In this document: positions 21,427-34,477 of the stretch, in pieces
Position numbering within the stretch: the stretch's first letter is position 1
Layout of the letters: the number at the start of each line of letters is the position of its first letter
Origin: Madurella fahalii
Taxonomy: Eukaryota > Ascomycota > Sordariomycetes > Sordariales
Direction of reading: 5' to 3'
DNA: 64,000 nucleotides
NCBI GenBank assembly: GCA_029876055.1
Contig: CM056874.1
Coordinates: 7,688,001-7,752,000 of the forward strand
The notes under the pieces: generated by a model
What the model saw: the letters and a program-made list of their open reading frames with translations, nothing else
The model's database searches: none
What the model was told of the DNA's origin: nothing
Program-made: the position numbers and the translations under genes

Positions 21427-22547
21427 ATGATGACCCAAAATGGTCCCGATGCATTCAAATCGTCGTCACTGGGCCGCCCACGGCATCAGATAACCCGGTC
21501 TATATCCGAGATCTCGTCGCCGATCCGCCTGCATCGTCACCATTCGCATCGCGCGACTAAGGAGAGAGAGCGAGACACACGCAGCCCGGTCGCGCAGTCT
21601 GCGGTGCCGGTTGGGCAAGGCAGACGATCGTTCGAGGGGCCACGGTCCGAGGGAGTGACGCCAAACCTCAGCCCGAATGCAAGCAGGCGGACGAGCATTC
21701 TTTATCCCACGACAGATGAAGTGATGTCTGCGCTTGCAGCTATGTCCCATGCTGCGCCAGCGCCAGCGATGAAGAGCGAAAAGGATCATGAGTTGATCAG
21801 GGAGCAGCAGAGAGCTGTAGTCCGAGAGAGGTTAGTTCGCCGCCGTACTGCTCGCATACTCGAGTAAAGCCGTCGATTGACCAACTCTCCAGTGGCCTAC
21901 AGCGATCGCTGGCCGAGCTGGAGACATTTGCCAGCGCGACGACTAAACAGCTCGATGAGACATGCTATTTGTTCCTCGAGAGACTAAGCGCACTACAGGG
22001 CACAATCGCAGCCCTACAGGAGCTTGCCGGGCTCTCCCAACAACTAAATAACAACTTCAGTACAGAGACTGAGGAATTAGTTACGGACATCACCTCGCAA
22101 CTGGACGCATTCGGGCAGTTCGAGGACCAGCAGAAGCGAATTGAGTCACTACAAAGCCGTATCAACACGGGACGAGAGAGCATCAGGGCTCTGAGCGGCC
22201 GGGTCGACACGGTGCGAGATCGCATCGAGAGCTGGGAGCGCGCCGACAGGGAATGGCAAGAAAAGACTAGGAAGCGCCTCAAGGCTTTCTGGGTGGTCAC
22301 ATCCGTCATCTTCCTGGTGGTCTTGTTATTTGTAGGCGCCCAGTATGCGCCCGAGAGTTTGGAACAGACTACCACCCGTATCGCCGCCGACGGATTGAAT
22401 ACCTTGGAGGATGTCGCCACGACGAAGGTAGATAAGCTCTGGAGCTCAAAAGTCGCCGAAACACAGGGAATTGGCAGGGCGCTGAACGAGTCGGAGCCTG
22501 TGGCGACCCAATCCGGTGGGGTTGAAGAGCTGTTTGATGAGTTGTGA
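21427..22547 (+). CDS. coiled-coil protein with one C-terminal-half transmembrane helix
   Basis: Exons 21427-21830 and 21893-22547, joined across a 62-nt intron (donor GTTAGT), give 352 residues. I do not recognise a named family. Residues 1-90 are Ser/Arg/Pro-rich and probably disordered. From about 95 a structured region starts (YPTTDEVMSALAAMSHAAP), and residues about 135-265 form a long coiled coil (SLAELETFASATTKQLDETC, DQQKRIESLQSRINTGRESI). A single hydrophobic helix at about 267-288 (FWVVTSVIFLVVLLFVGA) is followed by a 60-residue tail. The layout fits a membrane-anchored tether or SNARE-like adaptor, but that is only inference from architecture. An upstream non-coding exon cannot be excluded. 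Confidence 0.8.
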
Positions 22548-23976
22548 GGACGTTGTACGATTGGTAGGAACTCTCGTGCCACGCAGCGGGCCTAGACGCA
22601 TGGTTCTGGTTTGTTTACTTTGTCATAACTTGATACCCACACACAGGGACGGAACATTATTTAATAGTGTATAAAACAGCGACTCGGCATCAGGTGTTGT
22701 GAACTCTTCCTGTAGTACACTACAAAACGTTGAGCACAGTCCAGCAATAGACCCCTATTCGCCTAAGTACATACCAGAGCGATTAGCAAGACTATGCCTA
22801 GTCAGTGCAACTCGCAAATCCTACACAACAGTGAAGATTCTTGGCTTTACATTGTTCTTTTCCTTTCAGATCTTCTGTTCATAGAATTGGTCCTGTTCAA
22901 CCCGGCACCGCAGTCGAAGATATCCCAACCGGCAGTTGGCCAGCTCCTGGCAATACCCATCTCGCAGGGGTGCCCAAAGCAACCAGGATGCTGCCCCACT
23001 GTTTAAGAGGCCTCTCGCAGAGGGCCCACTCACTGCGGCAGATCACAAAATGGAACCAAACCCTTGAATGTGTCACAAGAGGCCGAGAGACATGACCCAG
23101 ATGTTTCTCTACACTGATTCTCCCGTTTCGGCCATGAACATAGTGTAGAACCTTTGCACACTCAAGATCCAATATACTAAATCCGAGGGGGGGACCGGCC
23201 AGCCGCGTAGCCTGAGGCCTGTCGGCTCCAAAGTGCCATGGGTGTTGGTGTCGCATGGGACGTCATCAGGGACTGCGGGCTTGGGGTTCACCTGCGCCAC
23301 CAGCCCAATGCGTCATCGCGGACCAGCAGACTAAGCGCTAATACACATATTGATTTGACACGGCCGCTGCAAAGTGCAGACGAACCAGCAGCCCAGCACC
23401 AGCAACGGTCAGCGGTCGTCGAGAGAAGACCTCTATGGCAGGGTTCACGAAACCGATGCCTGATTGCTGACTTGTAACCGTTCCTGTCCGTTGATCTATA
23501 TCTCCGCCTGCGGGTCCCCATCATCCAGTGGACGTCGCAGCGCGTCCTCGAAAAGACCAATCCCTTACTGGCCAAGGCTTGGGACCCTATCTTTTTTTCT
23601 CGTCTGGGATCTTGCTTTCTCAGTCTCAGTCTCTCCTACATCTACGGATCCTTGTGCCCCCTGAGTCCGACCCGGTGTGTTGGTTTCGCTCCTTGACCCT
23701 CCTACAAGCGCCGAAACGGTGACGTGCCGCGCGCGTGCCACCACCAGAAACGGCACACTCATCGCAGTCGCATTCCATACCCAGTCCCAGTGCGATTCGC
23801 GCTTACCAGGGTGCAATCCTACCCCGCCATAAGGCGCCGTAGGGATCCTTAGCCCCGACCTTAGCTCTGAAATAGGGAGCAGGTTCTGACAGACAACAAG
23901 CCTGAAAGAGCTGCGAGCACCTAGATCGCCGGGCGGAAACCAGAACACTTTCCTATTCCTGGCAACCCAAACGACA
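22548..23976. other. intergenic 1.4-kb region, promoter side of the PX gene
   Basis: Short frames on both strands only. No tRNA, repeat or conserved coding block was recognised. Confidence 0.5.
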
Positions 23977-26900
23977 ATGGTTCCCGACGCCGACCTCGAC
24001 AAAAGAGCCAATGCCACAGAAGGCAACTCCGGTACAGTGCGGCCTGGTCAGTCCAGCGAGCTGCCCCTCCGGACAACATCTGCACCGACGCCGGCCCAGA
24101 ACTTGACAGGAAAGCAAGAACATTGTTAGTCTGCCTGCGCCATCGCGTCGCCCCCCTCCTGCTATCCCATCTGGCATGTGCTGACTGGATCCTCTCTTGA
24201 TCGTCGTATTAGACTTGAAGCGAGAGCTCATCTCGGAGCAGGTCAAATGGGAAGTGTCGGAGCTCAACTCGCCCACGGCGCTCCGGCGGTTCGGTGCCCC
24301 GTTCAAGTCCGATTTTGGGGAAGTATCGCCGCTAGATTCAGAATTACCGATCTTGAGATACATCTTCGTCCACCATGTCCGGGAGTTCCCGTTCCTAGAC
24401 AAGGCGAGGGAGAAAGAGTTTTGGCAAGATAAACTGCAGGTGGTGAGTTTCGTCGTTACTCGGTATGGGATCGCTGGTCCGGATAGGGGCTAATGTGCGT
24501 GGACCAAGTTTCTTGAGTCGTTTGCCAGCAAGCATATCTCGTCCTCAGAAGACCGCCTCGAGGAGACCAAGAGGAGGAAGCTTGCTACCAAAGCTACAAA
24601 GTTGGTTGAGCTCATGATGGTGTCGGGAATCCCGACGTCTTCCGGTTTCGAGGAGCGAATTAGGTTTTCGGAACTTGAAATCGTTGATGCCAATGCGATC
24701 GACACGGGCGTCCTCTCGACATTGCCCGAGGGGAATTACTTGAATGGGTGGGATGTCAACGTCGCTGGTGTCCGTATCATCTCGGTCAAGAGGAAGATCC
24801 GACATCATCAGCATGCTGTGGGTTTCTCTACGGGCAAGGCGGCCGTCTCTCCCGCTAACCAGCGGTACATAGGAATTCCTACTCCGGGTCAAGAGGAAGA
24901 GCGGCTCAGATTACTATGTCGGTCGACGATACGGTGACTTCGCCCGGCTGTACAAGCGATTACGGACCGAGTTGCCGGGCAAGGTCCTCCCTCCGCTCCC
25001 TAAGAAGAACAAGTCAAGCACGACTACGTCCGGCGCGGTGGGGGACCCTGGTGGTGGGAACCACTCCGAGACTTCGTCCATCTCGTCAGCTTCGACGCAC
25101 TACCCCAGCAGTCCCGTAGTCAATGGCTCCGAACAACAAAGCGGGAACTCCCAGAAGCTTTTATCCGTAAAAGGTTGGTCGCGGTCAAAACATCCCCCCG
25201 GGGAGTGGTCATATACTCATCACATAGCTGCACAGGCTATCGCTCAAGCGGTAAACTCTCTCCTCGGGCATCGTTCGACGGCAGGCCGTCCAGCCCGTCG
25301 ATCCTCAGTTCCCGAACTCAAGAGGTATTGTTTTCTGAAATGTGGGGTAAGACAATTCAGGACCGCAAACTAATTGTTTCAGAGCATTGTGCTGCATAGA
25401 GAGAACCAGAGAATATCATTGCGCGCCTTTCTACGCTCTCTGCTACACAACCCCCAGATAGCCAATACGAAGGCGATGGAAGAGTTCTTGACGACAGACC
25501 CAACAACACCGGCAGACGAGGACATCGAGGACATTACGCGACGGAAAAACTTGGACCAGAAGCGGGTAGAAGAGCAGAAGCGGTTCTACGAAGTTGCAAG
25601 GAGGCGCGCGGCGGAGCTGGACGTTTACATGGAACAGTGGGTCCATCACACTCGCCGTACGCATTGGTACTGACCTATGTTTAGATTCCGGCAGGACATT
25701 GTGGAACGCAATGGCTTGACGATGCTTTTCAAGGAGATCAAAGAGAAGGAGACGATCCAAGACCTGAGCTTGCAATATCAGAAATTTGCCGAATGGCTGC
25801 GGATCGAGGTCGCGGCAACCATCTATCACCTCTTCCTGGCCGAGGACAACTCCCCAGAATTATTTGCACAGGCAAAGAGGATACACTCACTAATCCCGTA
25901 CACGATCGTGAAGAACGTTATCCGGGTCGCCAACCCGGCAGCCGTCATGTCGAGCATTCTAGACATCTTCCTAGCCCAGCCTTTTGGCACGAGGTCTCTG
26001 ATGCAACGCATCTTCTCGCTGACTCTACACGACGGCATAAAAAGTTTTCAGCGGTCGATTGACGCGCTCGCCGACAAGATCGGGGATGCCGTGTTTGTTG
26101 AAAAGCTGAAGGCATTTACCGATGCGGACGAGCCGATCAAGGCTACCATCAGGGAGGAGGCCGCCAGTGATGATATCGACATCATTGTTGCCATCCTCAG
26201 ATCGGACCTCATCGCTCCTTCGCTTAAACCCGAGCAAATCGAGCGGCTCTTCAACGCATATGTGGCTTTCAACAATGCGGTAGAGAACATTGACGAAGAA
26301 CTCCGGCAGGGAGCAGAGCTCTTCTCGTACCTCAAGCAGCTCTTGAAGTTGTACCTGCGGCAAAGGGACAAGGCTATGATGCTGAGCCTCATTGAGGAGC
26401 CCGTCACTCTGCAATTGTTCCGGGACTTGTTTACCATCTTTTACGAACCGCTCGTGAGGGTTTACAAATCGGCCAACGTGTACAACAGCGTGACGGACTT
26501 TGCCCTCTTCATCGACGACCTGATCCAGGTGAGTATCCAACAACCACCGCTAGGCTGCTGTGACTAACACGGGATTTACCTAGGTTGTCGAGAGGTGCCG
26601 GGAACAGGATGCTTCAGCAGATCCCAACCAAACTGTGCAGGCTTTTATCGATCTCTGCCAGCGCCACGAGCACCACTTTTACAAGTTTGTCCATGAAGTC
26701 CATACACACGACAACGGCTTGTTTACACAATTAATGGGGTGGATCGAGGGGATCCTGGAATTCCTCAGACACGGTCCGAAGAATGGCAGCCTCGACATGA
26801 ATGCGCTGTTCGAAGGCGCCACGAGCAGCGGTGTCATCAATCGAGAGAAGGCAATCGAGGAGATAGATAAGCTCATTGCATGGCAGGAGGCGCGGAAGAA

Positions 26901-27234
26901 GTGGCACCACGACAAGACGAGGCAAAAGATGGCGGCGGAGGGTGCCCCCGGGACAGGGGAAGGGTTGCCCGGGGCGATGTCATTCAGGTCAAGTGACTTT
27001 GGCCTCGACCAGGACGACCTGGACGATATGGCGTATGATGACGATTCGGAAAGTGAGGCCGAGGCGGAAGCCGAAGACGAGCTGGATCCTATCGAAGCCG
27101 AGCGACGGCGAAGGACTAGGAGGCAAGATCGGCTGCGGCGCAATGCTGGAGAGCCTGCGAAGCCAGAGGTGTCCGAGGTGCACAAACTGAAGGAGAATTT
27201 CTTGGTCATGCTTCGGATGGTGCTCGCTGAGTAG
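23977..27234 (+). CDS. PX-domain protein with PXA and PXB (DUF3818) regions, Ypr097w-like
   Basis: Eight exons, 23977-24124, 24213-24442, 24509-24817, 24873-25173, 25236-25324, 25383-25636, 25685-26528 and 26584-27234, give 941 residues. Introns are 48-88 nt. Order of regions: a disordered N-terminus; a PX-associated helical region (about 50-150, LKRELISEQVKWEVSELNSP and ILRYIFVHHVREFPFLDKAR); a PX domain (about 190-300) with the typical YYVGRRYGDFARLYKRL and the proline-rich LPGKVLPPLPKKNK loop; a Ser-rich insert; then a long helical PXB domain. The C-terminal tail is acidic, then charged. PX domains bind phosphoinositides, usually PI3P on endosomes. The yeast relative Ypr097w (Lec1) is linked to lipid handling. 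The exon 4 to 5 junction (25174-25235) was chosen for reading-frame continuity and is the least certain. Confidence 0.92.
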
Positions 27235-28053
27235 ACGCTTATCACATAGAAAGGCTGGTGTTATCACATTGGAGTTATGTCGGGTTTGCTGTTCAAGAGG
27301 GCGGTTTATCGATAGACTCTTTAGGTCGTGTGGATTTTGCGGTTGGCATCACGGCATATAGTCGCCAGAATAACCCGTGCATCACGGTTGGGCTACTTCA
27401 ACCAAGCAGTAGAAGTCTAGAGGCTTTGCAACGGGATCTTACAACTCCCCATGTGGTGCTCTGGTGTGCGGTGTAAGACGGGTTGTGGCACCTGGCAGCA
27501 TATGGTAGAGTATGCCGAGGATGCTGGGTGCTCATGACCCGCACACATGCGTCTCTCCCCCGTTGCCGCATCCGACGGCGCGGCAACCTCAGGGTGGTGC
27601 GTTAACATAGATTACAGCGGGCATTGGGGCGTCCCTCGAAGCTGTGTAATTGTATATGGTCTAATGAGAGCTATCCATCGTCAATGTGTGCAACAGTCCG
27701 ATGCAGTGGGCAGCACTTGACTGTCAAAAGCAGGATACCAGATCCCCAGTCTCAATCCGAGGCAGACATATCATTGGTCACCCAGCCCCGAGGTGGCAGC
27801 CGGTGGCCGGCAGAGGGCCTTGGTGGGGTTCAGTAGGCCCGGTGGCGCCCCTTGCTACACACAGTTTCTGGTGGATTTGGACGCGGGCCTCGCCGGCAAC
27901 TCGGGTAATCAGCTTCCGCTGATTGGTCCAGCTGCCAACAGCTCTGGCGTGCCGGGTCTTGGAACCGTCGAGCAACCGCATTGGCATTGGAAGAGAGGCT
28001 CAAATATTTCCCTGATGCTCACCACCTCGCCCTTCAGATCCCGTTAATTGACA
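27235..28053. other. intergenic region upstream of SDH1
   Basis: Holds the 3' flank of the PX gene and the SDH1 promoter and leader. No separate gene was seen. Confidence 0.5.
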
Positions 28054-30375
28054 ATGGCTTCCTCAATGGCTTGGAGACGACTAGCCGCGGCGCCGGCGGT
28101 GAGTATCCCCTTGCTCTTCATTCCACATCCGGCCGAGCTTCTTATCCGTCTCGTTTTTGCGCGCAGAAGAAACGGCTAACCCGAGGTTCGGCAGCTCTCG
28201 CGTGCCTCCAGAGCCCCGATCCGGGCGTTTTCCACAACGCGGCCGGCTGGTATGTCGAACCACTCCCCGGGCACACGGCATCGCTGCCGGCCTGCTTGTG
28301 TGAATAGAGCGACTGACATGTGTCTACGTCTGCAGCCCGCGTCATCGCAAACGGGCCGCTCCGTGCAAAGGAAGCGTCACCCTTCGTCAGCAGCAAGTAC
28401 CCGGTCATCGTACGTCACCTCGGCTGGCATTCGCACATTTTGATCCGGCAAAACCAATTGACGCTGGATGGCTTAGGACCATGAGTACGATGCGATCGTT
28501 GTCGGTGCCGGTGGTGCCGGTCTGCGTGCTGCCTTCGGTCTTGCCGAGGCCGGTTTCAACACGGCGTGCATTTCCAAGCTCTTCCCCACAAGAAGTCACA
28601 CGGTCGCCGCCCAGGGCGGTATCAACGCCGCGCTCGGCAACATGCACGAGGATGACTGGAGATGGCACATGTACGACACAGTCAAGGGCTCTGACTGGCT
28701 CGGTGACCAAGACGCCATTCACTACATGACGCGCGAGGCCCCCGCTTCCATCATCGAGCTCGAGAACTATGGCTGCCCGTTTTCCCGAACCGAGGACGGC
28801 AAGATGTAAGTGGCATCTGACCCGCGGCGCAAAGAGGGCGTAAAGGCTCACAGGCTCTGCAGCTACCAGCGTGCCTTTGGTGGTCAGTCCCAGAAGTATG
28901 GCAAGGGTGGCCAGGCGTACCGCTGCTGCGCCGCCGCCGATCGTACCGGTCATGCTCTCCTCCACACTCTCTACGGCCAGTCTCTGAGGCACAAGACCAA
29001 CTACTTCATCGAGTACTTCGCCATCGACCTGATCATGCAGGATGGCGAGTGCCGCGGCGTCCTGGCCTACAACCAGGAGGACGGCACTCTCCACCGTTTC
29101 CTGGCTAACAACACCGTCCTGGCCACCGGTGGCTACGGCCGCGCCTACTTCAGCTGCACCTCGGCCCACACCTGCACGGGTGATGGCATGGCCATGGTTG
29201 CCCGTGCCGGCCTGCCCAACCAGGATCTCGAGTTCGTCCAGTTCCACCCCACTGGTATCTACGGAGCCGGCTGCCTGATCACCGAGGGTGCTCGTGGCGA
29301 GGGTGGCTACCTTCTCAACTCCGAGGGCGAGCGCTTCATGGAGAGGTATGCTCCCACCGCCAAGGATCTTGCCAGCCGTGATGTCGTCTCGCGTTCCATG
29401 ACCATGGAGATCCGGGATGGCCGCGGTGTCGGTGCCGAGAAGGATCACATCTACCTCCAGCTCAGCCATCTCCCCGCCGAGATCCTTGCCGAGCGTCTCC
29501 CTGGTATCTCTGAAACTGCCGGCATCTTTGCTGGCGTCGACGTCCGCAAGCAGCCCATTCCCGTATTGCCCACTGTTCACTACAACATGGGTGGTATTCC
29601 TACTCGTTACACTGGTGAAGTCCTTACGGTCGATGAGCAGGGCAATGACAAGGTTGTCCCTGGTCTCTTTGCCTGCGGTGAGGCTGCTTGCGTCTCGGTC
29701 CACGGCGCCAACCGGTTGGGAGCCAACTCTCTGCTCGACCTGGTCGTCTTCGGTCGTGCCGTCTCGCACACCATCCGCGACAACTTCACTCCCGGCGCGC
29801 CCCTGAAGCCCGTCGAGGCCGATGCCGGCGCCGAGTCGATTGAGGTTCTGGACAAGATTCGCACCGCTGACGGCCCCAAGAGCACAGCTGAGATCCGTCT
29901 CGCCATGCAGAAGACTATGCAGAGAGACGTCAGCGTTTTCCGCACCCAGGAGAGCTTGGACGAGGGCGTTGAGAAGATCACCGAGGTCGACCAGATGTTC
30001 TCGCAGGTCGGCATCAAAGACCGCAGCATGATCTGGAACTCTGACTTGGTTGAGACGCTCGAGCTCCGGAACCTACTCACTTGCGCGTAAGTAGGCCCTG
30101 TTCGACCGGGGGTTGTGGAGCATTATGTTGAACGAAATACTGACGGGAGGAACAGTACGCAGACGGCCGTTGCCGCAGCAGCCAGAAAGGAGTCCCGGGG
30201 CGCCCACGCCCGTGAGGACTACCCCGAACGTGATGATGAGAACTGGATGAAGCACACGCTCAGCTGGCAGAAGACGCCGCACGGCAAGATCGACCTCAAG
30301 TACCGCCGCGTCATCGGTACTACCCTGGACGAGAAGGAGTGCGCTCCGGTTCCTCCGTTCAAGCGTGTCTACTAA
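28054..30375 (+). CDS. SDH1: succinate dehydrogenase flavoprotein subunit, mitochondrial
   Basis: Six exons, 28054-28098, 28195-28249, 28336-28409, 28477-28805, 28863-30086 and 30156-30375, give 648 residues. This is the catalytic subunit of complex II in the mitochondrial inner membrane; it oxidises succinate to fumarate. The first 45 residues are a presequence rich in Arg, Ala and Ser (MASSMAWRRLAAAPA, then LSRASRAPIRAFSTT), spread over two tiny exons. The FAD-binding fold starts DAIVVGAGGAGLRAAFG, and TRSHTVAAQGG carries His99, the residue that binds FAD covalently in this family. HPTGIYGAGCLITEGARGEGG and HGANRLGANSLLDL are further family blocks. The first acceptor was chosen at 28194 because it restores a presequence-like frame with GGCTAAC upstream. 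Confidence 0.97.
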
Positions 30376-31601
30376 GGGAAGCAGTTGGGAGGATGTCGTA
30401 TCGAACTGGCCAGTTGGAGCTGCTGGACTACGCGTGGGGAGGCTTGTAGTGGCGTTCAGCGACGAAGAGAAGAGTTGTCGTCGTCTTGTCTGGGATGGAG
30501 ATGATCGCATCGAGAGTCCAAAACGGGAACGGGGAAGGAAACCGGGGTGGCCGAAGTGAGGGGAAGTGAGTGGAGGACAATAATCCTTCTGCCCTTCCAT
30601 CCATGGTCGTTGGGGAGGGCCAACTGTCTGAGGAATTTCCGCCGCTAAGCAAAGCACCCTTCCACTATCTCCTTTCCTTGTGTCCTGTTTGTTTGGAACT
30701 GCGTTGGAGGCTTATTCGAGAAGTGTAGAACAGATAAGGTTGGGTTGGCTGGATACTCACTGTGTAAACCATTTTTTGCTTTTTCTTCTGGCGGCTTCTT
30801 ATTTGGGTCGTCCGTGTATACAGACCAACAAAAACAGACAGACGGGAGACGGGGGAGATATGAAGGCGGGAGGGGGCAAATGCATGTAGCTGATATTGCA
30901 TATTATCTGATGGGTAACGAGTGTGATGTTTGCTGTGAGAGTAGATCACATGGATGGCTGGGACCGAGGCTCGTGAAACACTCACCACCCGCGAGACACG
31001 ATTGCGTATCCGATGCGACGTTGACGATTGGGATACTGTGGGCTGTGTTGACTTGCTGTTGTGAGGCTTGCAGTGGGTTCTCATCCACTTGCCAGAGAGC
31101 GCTTGAGCGCCACTCTTGTTATCACGCCAGGAAACGGCTGAAGCAAAAGAGTATATAAATAGGTTTTGGAGTATAACTGGGCTAGATGGCTTCTTCTATT
31201 ATTATTGTCTCCTTTGCTCTTATCCGCGCTCATTCGACTCTTGCTTACTATCGGCCCGCTCCAACCGAGGCCGCGGGCAATATCATACGACTTCTGGGCA
31301 TGTGCGCTGATTTCCTGGACGGGATATATGCAAAGATGGAGCAACACCATGTCAGGTAAGTACCAGGTATTGTTTATGCGTCTCATCCCATCCCATTTGA
31401 TTTAATGTGTAGGAAATCAATGGCTTTTGTTCCTTTACAAGCGCAGTGAAACCGTTCCGTTTTTCTTTCCAAAGCAGTCGCTTGATGTTCGAAGAACCTC
31501 CGTACACTAGACTCGGGAATCCCATCGCCGTACGCCATCTTTTCCAACAAGGAAATCCTTCATTCCGCCATCAATTCAAACCAAAGGGCAACGATCATAT
31601 C
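30376..31601. other. convergent 3' region SDH1 / DUF5519 gene
   Basis: About 1.2 kb between two converging genes. No coding block or RNA gene was recognised; short frames only. Confidence 0.5.
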
Positions 31602-32568
31602 TCAAGGCTGTGACTCGGGCTGGATCTCTACCTGTTCCGCAATGGTATACCAAATGGCCGCCTCGATGATCCGGTAGACTATCCGCAAATCGCTCTCATC
31701 TGGGACACACTCGCTCAGCATCATGGTCACCTCTGCTCATTACATTTCATCTCGGAGCACAAAACCGAAACGAGGAAACTTGGCATGACCCACCTCTAGG
31801 CGCGTAAATCATGGTGAAGGTGGTGGGCACGGGGCTCCGGATCCAGCCCTTCCAGGCCATGGGGTGGCGCTGGCCCCAGCCCTTCTCGAGCACCTCCTTG
31901 ATGTCGTCCGGGTGCAGGTTCAGGTGCATGGAGCGGTCCGACGTGTGGATGTGGCAGATTTCGCCGTTGCCGCACACGTTGAGCGGGTGCCGCGCGAAGA
32001 GGGCGAAGCCGTGCTTCTCGAGGCACGACGTGGCCGTCACGAACTTGGCGGGCGCCCGCGCCCCGAGCGCCTCGAGCGCGGCCCGCAGCTGGCCGTAGGC
32101 CCGCGCCGCGCCGTGCTGGTTGAGCTGGCGCTGCGGCGCCAGGCCGGCCACGATGGGCCGCGGCCCCGGGCGGTAGGGGAGGTTGCTGAGGATGCCGGCC
32201 GCGGGTTTCTGCGCGGGGTCCCGCGGGGGCGGGTTGAAGGGGTCGCGCAGGGTGAAGAGGCGGTACCAGGTCAGGCGCGCGTAGCCCGACGGGGTGGGCG
32301 GCGTCCCGCCGGGGCCGAGTTTGAGGAAGTTGAGGTAGTCGTTGTGGATGAGGAGGGCTAGGGGGACGAAGACGATGAGGAATTCGAGGAAGAGGCGGTC
32401 TATGAAGTGCATGCCGAGGACGAGTAGCACCGAGACGGCTAGGAGGGCCGCGGCGTCGAGCGTGATGTAGAAAGGGTCCTGCCGGATGACCATGTTGATG
32501 GCGACCTGGCTGGACTCATCCGCCGCGGGGGGCGCCTTTTGGCCTTCGGTGGTGACAGTGAGAGACAT
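31602..32568 (-). CDS. membrane-anchored DUF5519 (luciferase-like fold) protein
   Basis: Exons 32568-31794 and 31699-31602, joined across a 94-nt intron, give 290 residues. The N-terminal third has one or two hydrophobic helices (about 33-75, DAAALLAVSVLLVLGMHFIDRLF and LEFLIVFVPLALLI). The rest matches the family named luciferase-like or DUF5519. The signature CHIHTSDRSMHLNLHPDD, then EVLEKGWGQRHPMAW, has several conserved His and Asp residues. The last exon adds ESDLRIVYRIIEAAIWYT. In fungi the family is widespread and uncharacterised; the His-rich block could bind a metal or ligand, but no reaction is known to me. The coding third is very GC-rich and generates an open antisense frame. Confidence 0.85.
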
Positions 32569-34396
32569 TTCTGCGGTGGAGTCTGAGCTCGGGATCCGTT
32601 TCTGATCTTGTGGTATGGGACTAGATGGGTATGAACTGGATCGTCGGCACTACCAAGAACCAGGCGTAGGCCATCTAATGCCTTCGACTAAGTAGGTTGA
32701 TGGGTGGGCGAGGGGGGTGAGCGAGTAAGGGTGGAAGACACGATCTGCTTCTGGCTGTCAAAGGTCAGGCCCGTTACGAAGTTGCACTGCGGCGAGGAGA
32801 ATGGAAGAGGGGACCAGAGAAGCAGCGATAGTGAGACAAACGGGATGACACGGGAGTCTTGGAGGAGCAGCGCCCGCATATTCACCCAGTCCGATCGTGC
32901 GAATCACCACACGAGCTTTGCCACGCCAATCTGCATATATCGTCTCTCGACATTGGAATGAAGATGGGAGTGGGATGTGGACTATGTTATGCGGTCACCA
33001 TGCGTCCAGCAGGTCCACAAGACTCTGGGTCAAGTTCTGCGGCTGCACACTTCCGTCACTCTGCCGAGTAAAAAAAGCAACTGGGTTCCAGCCGGACAAG
33101 AAAGGTACGGTACCTAGTATAAAATGCGCCGGGTGGTTATCCCCAAGGCATGGGTATTTGCACACTGGTCTCTAGGACTTTGAGTCGCGGTTTGATGGAT
33201 CGGGTCCGTCGTCCATGTGCTCATGATGTCTTGCTCAGCAAAACGGTTGGTAGCAGTATCGAAGATACTATGCCGATGCCGATCACACCCGATGACGTTA
33301 CTAGAAAGCGGGCTCTATTATGTACGCTCCACGCTTTGTTCTCCAGTGGCTAGTTGCTCTCGCGCAACTGATGGGCTGGTTGAGCTCCTGCCCTGTAATG
33401 ATTGCTCGTCCGTTTGTTTGTGCGATGATCCCCAGCGTGTCTCTGCAGGACGCTTCAACTGCATCGCCACTAACTGGAGCGGTCGATTCAGATGAGTCAG
33501 ATGATATAGGAATCCAGTGAGGGCCGCCCGATTCGCCCGCAATGGTGCCGCAATAGTGCTCTGATGCCCACATCCGACATGGTTTGGACGAATGACCTCA
33601 GGCCTGGAACGATGTGGCTTTCTCAGTGCAAGCAAGCCCAGAGTCCGGACCGCCTGGAAAGGGAAATCCGAAATGCCTTCTTCGCTGATGGTCACATGTT
33701 TTGGTGCGTGTGAAAGTGCGAACGCTACACTGCATAGTAGGTAATGCGAGTCGTCAAATTGGGACGATACCTTACTTCGTAGAGAGGTGCATCTGGCGGC
33801 GACGTCATTTCTCGATTTGGACGGTCCCAGCTTTGTCTGGAGAGAGAGAGGTGCCCGGATAATGGAGGGGTTGGTACCCGATGCTCCACCCTTCCAAGTG
33901 AGTACGGGGAAGGAAAGGGCTCCAACGCTTGTGGCTTAGAAGGGGGAGGGTTTTTGGCTGCGGCGCAGGACACCTGCACCAGCCCTAGCCCCAGCACCCC
34001 GCACCCCTCCCCAGCTCGAGTAAGCGCCCTGTGGTTGCTCAGCAACCTCGTAAACATGGACATCAACAATCCCACGAAGAATGGCCAATCAGCGACGACG
34101 AAGGATGCACTCCTATGTTGCTATCAACTTGCCACTGCCCAAGGGCTTCGCTTATGCAATCCGGCTTCCAAGATATCCTCAATATCGGCGTGCAACTATT
34201 CCTTGTATAATTCTGCAATTTGTGCAAGACGGACACCCCGCACCGTCCGACAGACAACACCAGCACGCTCGGTAAGAGGGAGGTTCAGAGACACAAACTG
34301 TTGCCCGTGTCTCGGGCAGAATCGCAAAAGGCGCACAGCGCCTGTGTGGTCAGTCGGAACCTCGAAGGGGCGCCGGCAGCCTCACTCCGTTTCTCG
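32569..34396. other. divergent 1.8-kb promoter region
   Basis: Lies between the starts of the DUF5519 gene (minus) and the DUF3405 gene (plus). Only short frames are present. No conserved element could be named. Confidence 0.5.
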
Positions 34397-34454
34397 GTAA
34401 GGAGAACAATTTGTTGCTTCACAATGGCATTTCATTGACCCGCATTGCCGCTAG
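34397..34454 (+). other. probable 5'-UTR intron covering a short upstream ORF
   Basis: A 58-nt segment with donor GTAAGG, a TTGAC branch-like site near 34434 and acceptor CTAG fits the intron pattern of this genome. It contains ATG at 34424 and a five-codon frame ending TGA at 34436-34438. Splicing would remove that upstream ORF just before the DUF3405 start at 34478. Confidence 0.55.
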
Positions 34455-34477
34455 CAAACGGTATCGCGATCGCCGAG

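Noticed and set aside
28405..29769. 454-codon minus-strand frame
   Set aside because: It is antisense to SDH1 exons, with no family character; an effect of codon bias.
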